Shown one piece after another: positions 1 to 7,794 of a stretch of DNA of 7,794 nucleotides. The stretch is from assembly GCA_013696235.1 (NCBI GenBank), contig JACCYY010000066.1, positions 1-7,794 of the forward strand, in the 5' to 3' direction. Numbering within the stretch: position 1 is the first letter of the stretch; every line of letters begins with the position of its first letter. Below the pieces are notes generated by a model that was not told the origin of the DNA, ran no database searches, and worked only from the letters and a program-made list of their open reading frames with translations. Made by a program: the position numbers and the translations under genes. This stretch comes from Sporichthyaceae bacterium (GTDB lineage Bacteria; Actinomycetota; Actinomycetes; JACCYY01).

Positions 1-1266
1 GAGGCCGAGGTCGCCGCCGGGCGCGGGCACAACCTCGGCCAGCGGGACGGAGACGGCGGGCCGACGACGAAGCGGTTGTTCTACATCGACTGGCCGCTGC
101 TGGACCGGCACCGCGACGCGATCGCGGCCCGGATCGACCGATGGGTCGACCTGCAGGATCCCGGCCGCCCGGCGTCCGTCGACGGGACGACGTTGCGCGC
201 GTCCATGCAGGCGCTCGCGCGCCGACCGTTCCGGACCCGGCCGACGTTCAACACCACGCCGTGGGGTGGTCACTGGGGGCAGCGTCGGCTCGGCTTCAAC
301 CTGGATGCCACCAACACTGCGCTGGGCTACGAGCTGATCGCGCCGGAGAGCGGTGTGCTGGTGGGGACCAAGGACGCGGCGGTGGAGCTGCCGTTCCAGC
401 TCGTCGTGGCGGCTCATCCGCGCGAGGTCCTGGGACCGGAGGTGCACGAGGTCTTCGGCACGTCGTTCCCGATCAGGTTCGACTACCTGGACACCGTCGA
501 CGGGGGCAACCTGTCGGTGCACTGCCACCCGCGGGCGACGTACATGTCGGAAGTCTTCGGGTGGCCGTACCCGCAGCACGAGACCTACTACCTCATGGTG
601 GGCGGCCCCGATGGCCGGGTGTTCCTCGGCCTCCGGGACGACGCCGACCTGGCGGAGTTCCACCGCCGCGCCGAGCAGTCGCAGGCCGGCGGTGAGCCGC
701 TGGACATCGAGCAGTACGTCCAGGTGTTCCCGGCCCAGGCCCACCAGCTCTTCTGCGTGCCCGCTGGCACCCCGCACGGCAGCGGCGTCGGGAACGTCGT
801 GCTCGAGGTCAGCGCGACTCCGTACCTGTACTCGCTGCGCCTCTACGACTGGCTCCGGCGCGACGCCGCCGGCCAGCAGCGGCCGGTGCACGTCGAGCAT
901 GCGTTCGAGAACCTCGACACCCGGCGGGCCGGCGTGGCCGTACGGACCGACCTCGTCCAGGCGCCACGCACGCTTCGGGAGGGCGATGGCTGGCACGAGG
1001 AGCTGCTCGGGTCGCTGCCGGAGATGTTCTTCGAGGTACGACGACTGGTGCTGGAGCCCGGAGGACTGGCCGGCGACGACACCGCGGGCCGGTTCCACGT
1101 GCTCAACGTCGTGGACGGCGACGGGGTCGAGGTCGTGCCGCCCGACGGGACCGCTCACCCGCTGAGCTACGCGGAGACGCTGGTCGTGCCCGCCGCCGTC
1201 GGCGCGTACGAGCTGCGCGCGGTCGGGGCGCGGCAGGTCCGCCTCGTGAAGTCTCTGGTCCGTTGA
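1..1266 (+). CDS. Class I mannose-6-phosphate isomerase-like protein, 5' end outside the window
   Basis: The frame is open from base 1 to the TGA at 1264-1266 (421 codons), so the start lies upstream. The in-frame TTG at 76 reads as Leu within a conserved-looking stretch (KRLFYIDWPLLDRH) and is probably not a start. The cupin-type isomerase core is recognisable: a WGG motif, then HCHP (His174 and His176 counted from base 1), Glu184, a His-Glu pair (193-194), and further on the PAGTPHGSG segment (His259) followed by TPYLYSLRLYDW. These match the zinc site and second cupin signature of type I phosphomannose isomerases, which interconvert mannose-6-phosphate and fructose-6-phosphate in the cytoplasm. 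The residues ahead of the core (1 to about 70) look like a linker from a further N-terminal domain; some actinobacterial homologues carry a kinase-like domain there, but that is recalled family knowledge and not visible here. The true substrate may differ from mannose-6-phosphate. It converges on the next gene with a 31 bp gap. Confidence 0.85.
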   Translation, partial: EAEVAAGRGHNLGQRDGDGGPTTKRLFYIDWPLLDRHRDAIAARIDRWVDLQDPGRPASVDGTTLRASMQALARRPFRTRPTFNTTPWGGHWGQRRLGFNLDATNTALGYELIAPESGVLVGTKDAAVELPFQLVVAAHPREVLGPEVHEVFGTSFPIRFDYLDTVDGGNLSVHCHPRATYMSEVFGWPYPQHETYYLMVGGPDGRVFLGLRDDADLAEFHRRAEQSQAGGEPLDIEQYVQVFPAQAHQLFCVPAGTPHGSGVGNVVLEVSATPYLYSLRLYDWLRRDAAGQQRPVHVEHAFENLDTRRAGVAVRTDLVQAPRTLREGDGWHEELLGSLPEMFFEVRRLVLEPGGLAGDDTAGRFHVLNVVDGDGVEVVPPDGTAHPLSYAETLVVPAAVGAYELRAVGARQVRLVKSLVR

Positions 1267-1297
1267 TCCATCGCGGAGACGCGTACGGTCCAGCCGG

Positions 1298-2062
1298 TCA
1301 GCCGAGCTCGACGACCATGCCCTCGTCGGCGACCAGGACCTCGCCGGTGAAGATCGCTCGGGCTACCCGGGCTGGCTCGGCCCGGTCTGATCCCGGCCAG
1401 AGATGGGTGAGCAGCAGCCGCTGGGCGCCGGCGGACTCCGCCACGCGAGCGGCCTCGTCTGCGGCCAGGTAGTTCGCGCCCTTGGCGCCGGGAGACTTCG
1501 TCGCCTCGCTCGCCTCGGCGATGAACAGGTCTGCCCCGCGCGCGAGCTCGATGAGGGCCGGATCTGGCCCCGAGTCGCCGGTGTACGCGATGGTCAGCCC
1601 GGGTGCCTCGAGCCGTACGCCCGCGTTCGGCACGTAGTGCGGCAGTGCCCAGCTGGATAGCCGGAACGGCCCGAGCTCGTACGGCTCCGCCGGCAGCTGG
1701 TGCCAGGCAAAGACCGCGCGGACGTCCGCTGCGTCGTCCTCCTCCTCCAGGCTCTCGACCTGCTGCACCACGGACTCCGGCGCGTAGAGCGAGATAGCCG
1801 GCGCGCCGGCACCGGCCCCCATCGAGCGGGCGCGGAACAGACCGTGCAAGTCGATGCTGTGGTCCGGGTGGTGGTGGCTGACGACGACGGCATCCAGGCC
1901 GTTCGCCGCCTCGTTGCCGAGCTGGGAGAGCAGGCGCGGCAGCGTGCCGTACCCGAGGTCGAGCACGACCCGGAAACCCTCGTGCTCGACGACGAAGCCG
2001 CTGCAGGCCCGGTCCGGCTCGGGCCACGCGCCGCAGCTGCCCAGGACGATGACCCGGCTCAT
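1298..2062 (-). CDS. Metallo-beta-lactamase-fold hydrolase, RNase Z-like
   Basis: The 254-residue protein has the full dinuclear zinc ligand set of the metallo-beta-lactamase superfamily. His63, His65, Asp67 and His68 form the HxHxDH motif (read as HHHPDH). His142 lies in an LPHYVPNAGVR segment, Asp163 in YTGDSG, and His220 in LLLTHLWPG. The N-terminal VIVLGSCGAWPEP and the VPNAGVR/TGDSG layout resemble the RNase Z (ElaC)-like branch, which includes tRNA 3' endonucleases and phosphodiesterases. The protein is shorter than typical RNase Z, and I see no obvious long exosite insertion, so a general phosphodiesterase or hydrolase role is the safer call. ATG at 2062 is preferred to GTG at 2068 because a strong purine run (GAGGAGGAGG) ends five bases before it. 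No signal peptide is visible, so it should be cytoplasmic. It is divergent from the methionine-synthase-like gene and convergent with the isomerase-like gene. Confidence 0.9.
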   Translation of the reverse strand: MSRVIVLGSCGAWPEPDRACSGFVVEHEGFRVVLDLGYGTLPRLLSQLGNEAANGLDAVVVSHHHPDHSIDLHGLFRARSMGAGAGAPAISLYAPESVVQQVESLEEEDDAADVRAVFAWHQLPAEPYELGPFRLSSWALPHYVPNAGVRLEAPGLTIAYTGDSGPDPALIELARGADLFIAEASEATKSPGAKGANYLAADEAARVAESAGAQRLLLTHLWPGSDRAEPARVARAIFTGEVLVADEGMVVELG

Positions 2063-2067
2063 GACCA

Positions 2068-2077
2068 CCTCCTCCTC
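2068..2077 (-). promoter_or_regulatory. Ribosome binding site of the MBL-fold gene
   Basis: On the minus strand this reads GAGGAGGAGG, an extended match to the anti-Shine-Dalgarno sequence, five bases from ATG 2062. It overlaps the competing upstream GTG (2068-2066) and so decides the start. It is the clearest Shine-Dalgarno in the window. Confidence 0.75.
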
Positions 2078-2110
2078 GTACGCTCACCAGATGATGACGG
2101 ACCGGTGCAC

Positions 2111-3142
2111 GTGAGCGCCGAGCTCGGTCTCGGCGTCGGGATCGCGACCGGTATCGGCTCGCTGCCGGGGACCGACCCGGTCGTCGCCGCCCGCCTGGTG
2201 CTGGACGAGCTGCCGGACCTACCACACATCGCCGAGCTGCCAGCGCGTGGTCCGGGAGCCGGGCTCGTCGGGCGTACGGCTGCGCTGCTCGTGGACCTGC
2301 CCATCGACCTGCAGCCGGCCGGGTGGCGGCTGGTCGAGCGTCCGGGAGCGGACCAGCGTCGCGCGGTCTCGCTCCTGCGCCAGGACCTCGACGTGCTCGA
2401 GGAGGTGCTCGACGGCTTCGACGGCCCGCTGAAGCTGCAGGTCGGTGGCCCGTGGACGCTCGCTGCGACGCTCGAGAAATCCCGCGGGGACAAGGTGCTC
2501 GCCGACCACGGCGCGCGGCGCGATCTCAGCGCCTCGCTGGCCGAGGGCATCCGGCTGCACGTCGCTGAGGTCTCGCGCCGGATCCCTGGGGCGCGGGTGC
2601 TGCTCCAGCTCGACGAGCCTGGTCTGCCATCCGTCCTGGCCGGCGACGTCCCGACCGTGAGTGGGTTCGGGCGGCTCCGCGCGGTGGACGTCGCGGCCGC
2701 GCAGTCATCGCTCGCCGAGGTCGTGGACGCGGCCGGCGTCCCGGTCGTGGTGCACTGCTGCGGGTTCGACGTCCCGGTCGAGATGCTGCGTCGCGCCGGT
2801 GCGGCCGCGGTCGCGTTCGACCTGTCGATCTTCCCGCGGTCCGACCTGCAGACCGCTCAGCTCGCCGAGGCCGTCGAGGCTGGCGCCGTCCTCGTCGTCG
2901 GCGCCGTCCCGACCACGCCCGCGCTCCCGGCGTCGCGCGATCCCGCCGGATCGCTCGCCACGTCGCGGGCGAGCGTCGCGCGACTCTGGCAGCGGCTGGA
3001 CCAGCCGCCGGACAGCCTTGCCGCATCGGTCGTCGTCACGCCGGCGTGCGGGCTCGCCGGAGCCTCGGAGCCGTACGCCCGAGCCGCACTCCGCCGCGCC
3101 TGCGAGGTGGCCAGGGCGCTCGTCGACGATCCCGAGGTCTGA
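2111..3142 (+). CDS. Short cobalamin-independent methionine synthase (MetE C-terminal domain)-like protein
   Basis: This 343-residue protein resembles only the C-terminal catalytic barrel of MetE; full MetE is about 750 residues. Near the N terminus it has TGIGSLPGTDP, typical of the stand-alone actinobacterial and archaeal short family. Putative zinc ligands are His215 and Cys217 (VVHCCGFD, the HxC pair) and Cys313 (TPACGLAG, matching the late Cys of MetE). Asp237 (VAFDLS) sits near where MetE has its Glu ligand, but I have not aligned it. It probably transfers a methyl group to a thiol; homologues in other Actinobacteria are usually annotated as methionine synthase II or as conserved hypothetical beside ligA (the Mycobacterium tuberculosis neighbour Rv3015c is recalled, not checked). 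The start is uncertain: GTG 2111 and GTG 2105 are in frame, with a weak GGA-containing site better spaced for 2111. The reading frame is open much further upstream, but that part is antisense to the MBL gene. Its 3' end recurs at 4310-4354. Confidence 0.85.
   Translation: MSAELGLGVGIATGIGSLPGTDPVVAARLVLDELPDLPHIAELPARGPGAGLVGRTAALLVDLPIDLQPAGWRLVERPGADQRRAVSLLRQDLDVLEEVLDGFDGPLKLQVGGPWTLAATLEKSRGDKVLADHGARRDLSASLAEGIRLHVAEVSRRIPGARVLLQLDEPGLPSVLAGDVPTVSGFGRLRAVDVAAAQSSLAEVVDAAGVPVVVHCCGFDVPVEMLRRAGAAAVAFDLSIFPRSDLQTAQLAEAVEAGAVLVVGAVPTTPALPASRDPAGSLATSRASVARLWQRLDQPPDSLAASVVVTPACGLAGASEPYARAALRRACEVARALVDDPEV
3041..3110 (+). repeat. Direct repeat, copy 1 (native 3' end of the methionine-synthase-like gene)
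   Basis: The best core is 3054-3098, which matches 4310-4354 at 42 of 45 positions with no gap. Weaker similarity extends on both sides. Upstream, CCGGCG (3041-3046) and CGCCGG (3055-3060) form an inverted repeat around the codon of the putative zinc-binding Cys313. The second copy keeps both arms with a loop two bases shorter. In copy 1 the core encodes AGASEPYARAALRR. Confidence 0.8.
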
Positions 3143-3290
3143 GCCACGCCGCGCTCACCTGGGCGACCCGGCGCCGCGTCCTCGCTGTGGTGCAGCCGCT
3201 GCTCCTGGACTACTCGCTGCACGAGCCCGAGGACCGTGAGCCGACCAGATCCTCAACGCGTACAACGACATCTCCACGCCGCCGCCAGCC
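3143..3290 (+). pseudogene. Possible frameshifted gene fragment of unknown family
   Basis: Directly after the methionine-synthase-like stop, frame 1 stays open with almost only G or C at third positions. It reads like a protein: ALTWATRRRVLAVVQPLLLD, then YSLHEPEDREP, up to about 3243. From 3246 the coding character moves to the third frame (QILNAYNDISTPP). Restoring one base near 3241-3245 would join them as EPEDREPDQILNAYNDIST. I do not recognise the family and see no start codon or ribosome binding site of its own. The likely reading is a decayed fragment left by a rearrangement. The alternative is chance openness in GC-rich DNA, which often produces long shadow frames, so confidence is low. 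Confidence 0.3.
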
Positions 3291-3514
3291 ACTCCCCACG
3301 CTTGGTTCTCGCCATTGTGCGCTCGCGGGCCTAGGTCGATCTCAATGTCAGCTTCCCTCCTGCATGGCCAACGGCCTTGCCCGGCTGCCCGGACAGGGTC
3401 GGCCCTGAAATCATTTCACCCGTGCTCGCCTCGTCGGTACGGTCGCGGGATTGTTTTCACTGCTGGGAGCCCATGAGGTTCGCGTGTGGTCTCCCCGACA
3501 GTTCCCAGGCTGAG
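3291..3514. other. Gene-poor stretch upstream of the VOC gene
   Basis: No frame here has coding-like third positions, and base composition is visibly less GC-rich than in the flanking genes. The only local structure I can point to is CAGGG-TCGG-CCCTG at 3394-3407, a five-base stem with a tetraloop. It lacks a following T run, so it is at most a weak terminator for upstream transcription. The promoter of the VOC gene should lie in this stretch, but I cannot identify convincing -35 and -10 boxes. Confidence 0.4.
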
Positions 3515-3527
3515 AGCAGGTTTCGTG

Positions 3528-3908
3528 ATGGCATGTCGTATCAGTGAGCTCGTGCTCGGTTGCCGCGAGCCTGAGGTGCTGGCGCGGTTCTGGTGCGAGG
3601 TCCTGGACTTCGTCGTGCTCGATCGCGAGGACGACGGCTCGGTGGAAATTGGGCCGCGCGAAGGGTTCGGTGGTCCGCAGCCGACGATCATCCTCAGTCG
3701 CAGGGATGAGCCGGAGAAGGGGAAATCCCGGCTGCACATCGACGTCAACGCCACCGACCGCGATCAAGACGCCGAGCTCGAACGCCTTCTGAAGCTCGGT
3801 GCGCGCCCGGCCGACATCGGCCAGACAGGGGAGGAGCAGTGGCATGTCCTGACCGACCCCGAAGGCAATGAGTTCTGCCTGCTCAAGGCCCGCCTCGACC
3901 CACTCTGA
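3528..3908 (+). CDS. VOC-family (glyoxalase-like) protein
   Basis: The 126-residue protein is a single-chain vicinal oxygen chelate protein of the glyoxalase-like type common in Actinobacteria. It opens with ISELVLGCREPEVLARFWCE and VLDFVVLDREDDGSVEIGP, continues with PTIILSRRDE and SRLHIDVNATDRDQDAELER, and closes with HVLTDPEGNEFCLL. The His of RLHIDV and the Glu of NEFCLL lie where VOC enzymes place metal ligands. The two beta-alpha-beta-beta-beta modules fit the short family length. Members include glyoxalases, dioxygenases, and antibiotic-binding or -modifying proteins; nothing here picks one. ATG 3528 is chosen because AGCAGG (3515-3520) sits seven bases before it. GTG 3525 is a close alternative, and GTG 3486 would add an unlikely 14-residue leader. 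It stands alone between gene-poor stretches and lies between the two direct-repeat copies, so it may have arrived with that segment. The gene looks intact. Confidence 0.88.
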   Translation: MACRISELVLGCREPEVLARFWCEVLDFVVLDREDDGSVEIGPREGFGGPQPTIILSRRDEPEKGKSRLHIDVNATDRDQDAELERLLKLGARPADIGQTGEEQWHVLTDPEGNEFCLLKARLDPL

Positions 3909-4134
3909 TGCTCATCGGTCTCACGCTGACGACGCCAGCCTGGCCAGCGCGGCCCAACTCACTCTCGCCCTTGCTGGACAGCCCCTCTTAGACGCCGAGC
4001 TCCGAAGGCGTGCGGCCATCGACGAAGACGCGGCCGACTACCTGCTCCACATCGATGATTGGCCCATCGACGTTCGCGCCATCGAACTCGTCCGCGAACT
4101 CTGCGAACGCACTGTCGCTCCACGCCTCGGCTGA
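3868..4134 (+). CDS. Hypothetical orphan reading frame, possibly a C-terminal remnant
   Basis: From about 3930 to the TGA at 4132-4134 this frame reads like a real, acidic, helix-rich protein end: AAQLTLALAGQPLLDAELRR, then DEDAADYLLHIDDW, then IELVRELCERTVAPRLG. The first ATG (3868) lies inside the VOC gene in another frame, and the residues it would add are a shadow of that gene. No better start or ribosome binding site is visible downstream. A truncated 3' remnant fused by chance to the VOC end is therefore more likely than an intact 88-residue gene. Third positions are G or C less often than in neighbouring genes, and there is a TTA leucine codon, rare in such GC-rich genomes. Both suggest foreign origin or drift. 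I do not recognise the family. Confidence 0.35.
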   Translation: MSSACSRPASTHSDAHRSHADDASLASAAQLTLALAGQPLLDAELRRRAAIDEDAADYLLHIDDWPIDVRAIELVRELCERTVAPRLG

Positions 4135-4243
4135 CGGGGCCACCTCGAGCCGTCACTCCGGGGCCGGGTCAGGTTGACACAGCCAGCGTGGTGTCGCCAG
4201 CACGTGACGCCACTGCCTGACTTGAAGAAGCGACGGGCCGTCG

Positions 4244-4272
4244 CGTGCGTCGTGGTGCTACGCACGACCACG
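4244..4272. repeat. Interleaved inverted repeats
   Basis: CGTGCGT (4244-4250) pairs with ACGCACG (4260-4266), and CGTGGT (4251-4256) pairs with ACCACG (4267-4272). The arms are arranged a-b-a'-b', so the two hairpins exclude each other in a simple fold. With no free linker bases between the arms a pseudoknot looks sterically unlikely. This could be a protein-binding site, a recombination remnant or chance. Confidence 0.4.
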
Positions 4273-4309
4273 CCAGAGAGTCTTTTCCATCGAGCATCCC
4301 GGCGAGAGG

Positions 4310-4354
4310 TCGCCGGAGCCTCGGAGGCGTACGCCCGAGCCGCGCTCAGCCGCG
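4310..4354 (+). repeat. Direct repeat, copy 2 (displaced 3' fragment of the methionine-synthase-like gene)
   Basis: These 45 bases match 3054-3098 with three substitutions. In the corresponding frame they encode AGASEAYARAALSR, against AGASEPYARAALRR in the gene. Weaker similarity continues to about 4380 (EVWAA against EVARA) if a small insertion of about two codons is allowed. On the left, CCGGCG of the flanking hairpin is also shared. No open gene surrounds it, so it is a fragment. Confidence 0.8.
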
Positions 4355-4396
4355 TCCGCCTCGTGGAGGTCTGGGCGGCCATCTACCCATACTGCT

Positions 4397-4418
4397 GGGT
4401 CAACACGTATGGAGACCC
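4397..4418. promoter_or_regulatory. Candidate vapB operator
   Basis: GGGTC (4397-4401) and GACCC (4414-4418) form an inverted repeat with a 12-base spacer just before the vapB ATG at 4421. A second overlapping pair, ACCCA (4385-4389) and TGGGT (4396-4400), and a direct repeat CGTATG (4406-4411 and 4418-4423) crowd the same area. VapB antitoxins usually repress their own operon through such sites near the start. The assignment is inference from position and symmetry. Confidence 0.35.
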
Positions 4419-4420
4419 GT

Positions 4421-4669
4421 ATGACGAAGACAACGGTCGAGATCAACGATGCTCTGCTCGAAGAGGCGAAGCAGCTCGCCCGGGCGGACGGCACGACGCT
4501 TCGGGCGGTGCTCGAGGCGGCTCTCCGGCGCGAGCTCGCAGAGCGCCCGCGCCGTACGCGATTCGTCCTGCGTGACGCCTCGAGCGGACATGGCGGGATG
4601 AGCCAGGAGTTCATCGACGGCGGCTGGGCGGCGATTCGCGACGCGATCTACGAGGGCCGCGGCGCGTGA
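4421..4669 (+). CDS. vapB: Type II antitoxin, VapB family
   Basis: This 82-residue protein has an N-terminal ribbon-helix-helix-like segment (MTKTTVEINDALLEEAKQLA, then TTLRAVLEAALRREL, about residues 1-40) typical of DNA-binding VapB antitoxins. Its C-terminal tail (GGWAAIRDAIYEGRGA) should wrap the toxin and block its active site. The start at 4421 is favoured over ATG 4409 because GGAG (4411-4414) lies six bases before it, and 4409 would put the start on that very site. The stop TGA (4667-4669) overlaps the toxin's GTG start by four bases (GTGA), the usual sign of translational coupling in such pairs. Autoregulation is likely. Confidence 0.85.
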   Translation: MTKTTVEINDALLEEAKQLARADGTTLRAVLEAALRRELAERPRRTRFVLRDASSGHGGMSQEFIDGGWAAIRDAIYEGRGA

Positions 4670-5103
4670 TCGCAGTCGACACGAACGTGCTCGTGCATGC
4701 CCACCGTCGCGATGCCAGCGAGAACGCGAGGGCTGGGCCACTCATCCGCGAACTGGCCGAGAGCGGACGGCGCTGGGCGATCCCGTGGCCGTGCGTTCAC
4801 GAGTTCATCGGCGTCGTCACCCACCCGCGCCTGTTTCCGTACCCAGCATCGGTCAGCACCGCCGTCGAGCAGGTCGACGCCTGGCTCGAGTCGCCGGGGC
4901 TTTCGCTGATCGCCGAGACGGGCGCGACCTGGCCGCTGGTCCGCTCGACGCTGGTCGACGGGAGGACCGTCGGGCCTCGCGTGCACGATGCGAAGATCGC
5001 CGCGATCTGCCTCGCCCACGGGGTCACCGAGCTCTGGACGGCCGACCGCGACTTCTCGCGCTTCCCTGGCCTGCGCACGCGCAACCCGCTCGTGAGCACC
5101 TGA
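4666..5103 (+). CDS. vapC: VapC-type PIN-domain ribonuclease toxin
   Basis: The 145-residue protein spans one PIN domain. The acidic active-site residues are visible: Asp5 in AVDTNVLVHA, Glu46 in CVHEFIGVV, Asp108 in VHDAKIAAI, and Asp127 with Asp129 in LWTADRDFSRF. These bind magnesium in VapC endoribonucleases, which cleave tRNA or rRNA when the antitoxin is lost; the target cannot be read from sequence. The HPRLFPYPASV segment and terminal NPL belong to a common actinobacterial VapC subgroup (recalled, not searched). The GTG start at 4666 overlaps the vapB stop. All key residues are present, so the toxin looks functional. The cognate antitoxin is the gene directly upstream. Confidence 0.9.
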   Translation: MIAVDTNVLVHAHRRDASENARAGPLIRELAESGRRWAIPWPCVHEFIGVVTHPRLFPYPASVSTAVEQVDAWLESPGLSLIAETGATWPLVRSTLVDGRTVGPRVHDAKIAAICLAHGVTELWTADRDFSRFPGLRTRNPLVST

Positions 5104-5128
5104 CCCCGGCATCCCGCGTGCCACGCTG

Positions 5129-7794
<2,666 letters not shown>

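Larger units (their letters stand above)
4135..4408. other. Gene-free stretch before the toxin-antitoxin pair
   Basis: I see no convincing gene on either strand, although some frames stay open by composition. The stretch holds the interleaved inverted repeats (4244-4272), a seven-base perfect hairpin CCGGCGA-GAGG-TCGCCGG (4299-4316), the second methionine-synthase-like repeat copy (4310-4354), and the presumed vapB promoter at its right end. Confidence 0.5.

Noticed and set aside
1167..2225. Long minus-strand open frame over the MBL and intergenic region, rich in Arg, Gly and Pro
   Set aside because: It is a composition-driven shadow of the MBL-fold gene in another frame; the MBL frame carries complete zinc motifs and a strong ribosome binding site.
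3394..3407. Small hairpin CAGGG-TCGG-CCCTG as a rho-independent terminator
   Set aside because: The stem is only five base pairs and no T run follows, so it is too weak to call.
4244..4272. H-type pseudoknot or riboswitch formed by the interleaved arms
   Set aside because: The arms abut with no linker bases to cross the grooves, and no known riboswitch core is recognisable; kept only as inverted repeats.
3054..4354. Complete insertion sequence or transposon bounded by the direct repeats
   Set aside because: No transposase or integrase frame and no terminal inverted repeats are visible between the copies, so only a degenerate or non-autonomous segment could be proposed.
4038..4382. Minus-strand frame across the gene-free stretch and repeat copy 2
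   Set aside because: It has no recognisable motif, and part of it is simply the antisense of the repeated methionine-synthase-like gene end; openness is explained by composition.

Overview
The window is high-GC DNA whose clear genes have G or C at almost every third codon position and use some GTG starts. This composition, the gene families and the pairing of a short methionine-synthase-like gene with ligA all point to an actinobacterium. A Nocardioides- or Kribbella-like member of Propionibacteriales is my guess; the sequence alone does not settle the genus.

Left part (1-3142): the 3' portion of a class I phosphomannose-isomerase-like gene (+) runs in from the window edge. It converges on a metallo-beta-lactamase-fold hydrolase (-, 1298-2062). 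That gene is divergent, across about 48 bp, from a short cobalamin-independent methionine-synthase-like gene (+, 2111-3142).

Middle part (3143-4408) looks like an accessory or scar segment. It holds a possible frameshifted coding fragment just after the methionine-synthase-like stop, about 200 bp with no visible gene, an intact small VOC/glyoxalase-like gene (3528-3908) and an orphan reading frame of unknown origin (to 4134). It ends in a gene-free stretch with short inverted repeats and a second, diverged copy of the 3' end of the methionine-synthase-like gene (4310-4354, 42 of 45 bases matching 3054-3098). The two copies lie as direct repeats 1256 bp apart. This fits either insertion at the 3' end of that gene or a tandem duplication followed by decay.

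Right part (4409-7794): a VapBC-type toxin-antitoxin pair with a 4-base overlap (GTGA), an LtrA-family membrane protein 25 bp downstream, then ligA (NAD-dependent DNA ligase), truncated by the window end. A -10-like hexamer seven bases before the ligA ATG suggests a leaderless transcript.

I see no CRISPR array, tRNA, rRNA, transposase or integrase, and nothing that convincingly forms a new multi-gene system. The most informative oddity is the duplicated gene end framing the accessory segment between the methionine-synthase-like gene and the vapBC-ltrA-ligA block.
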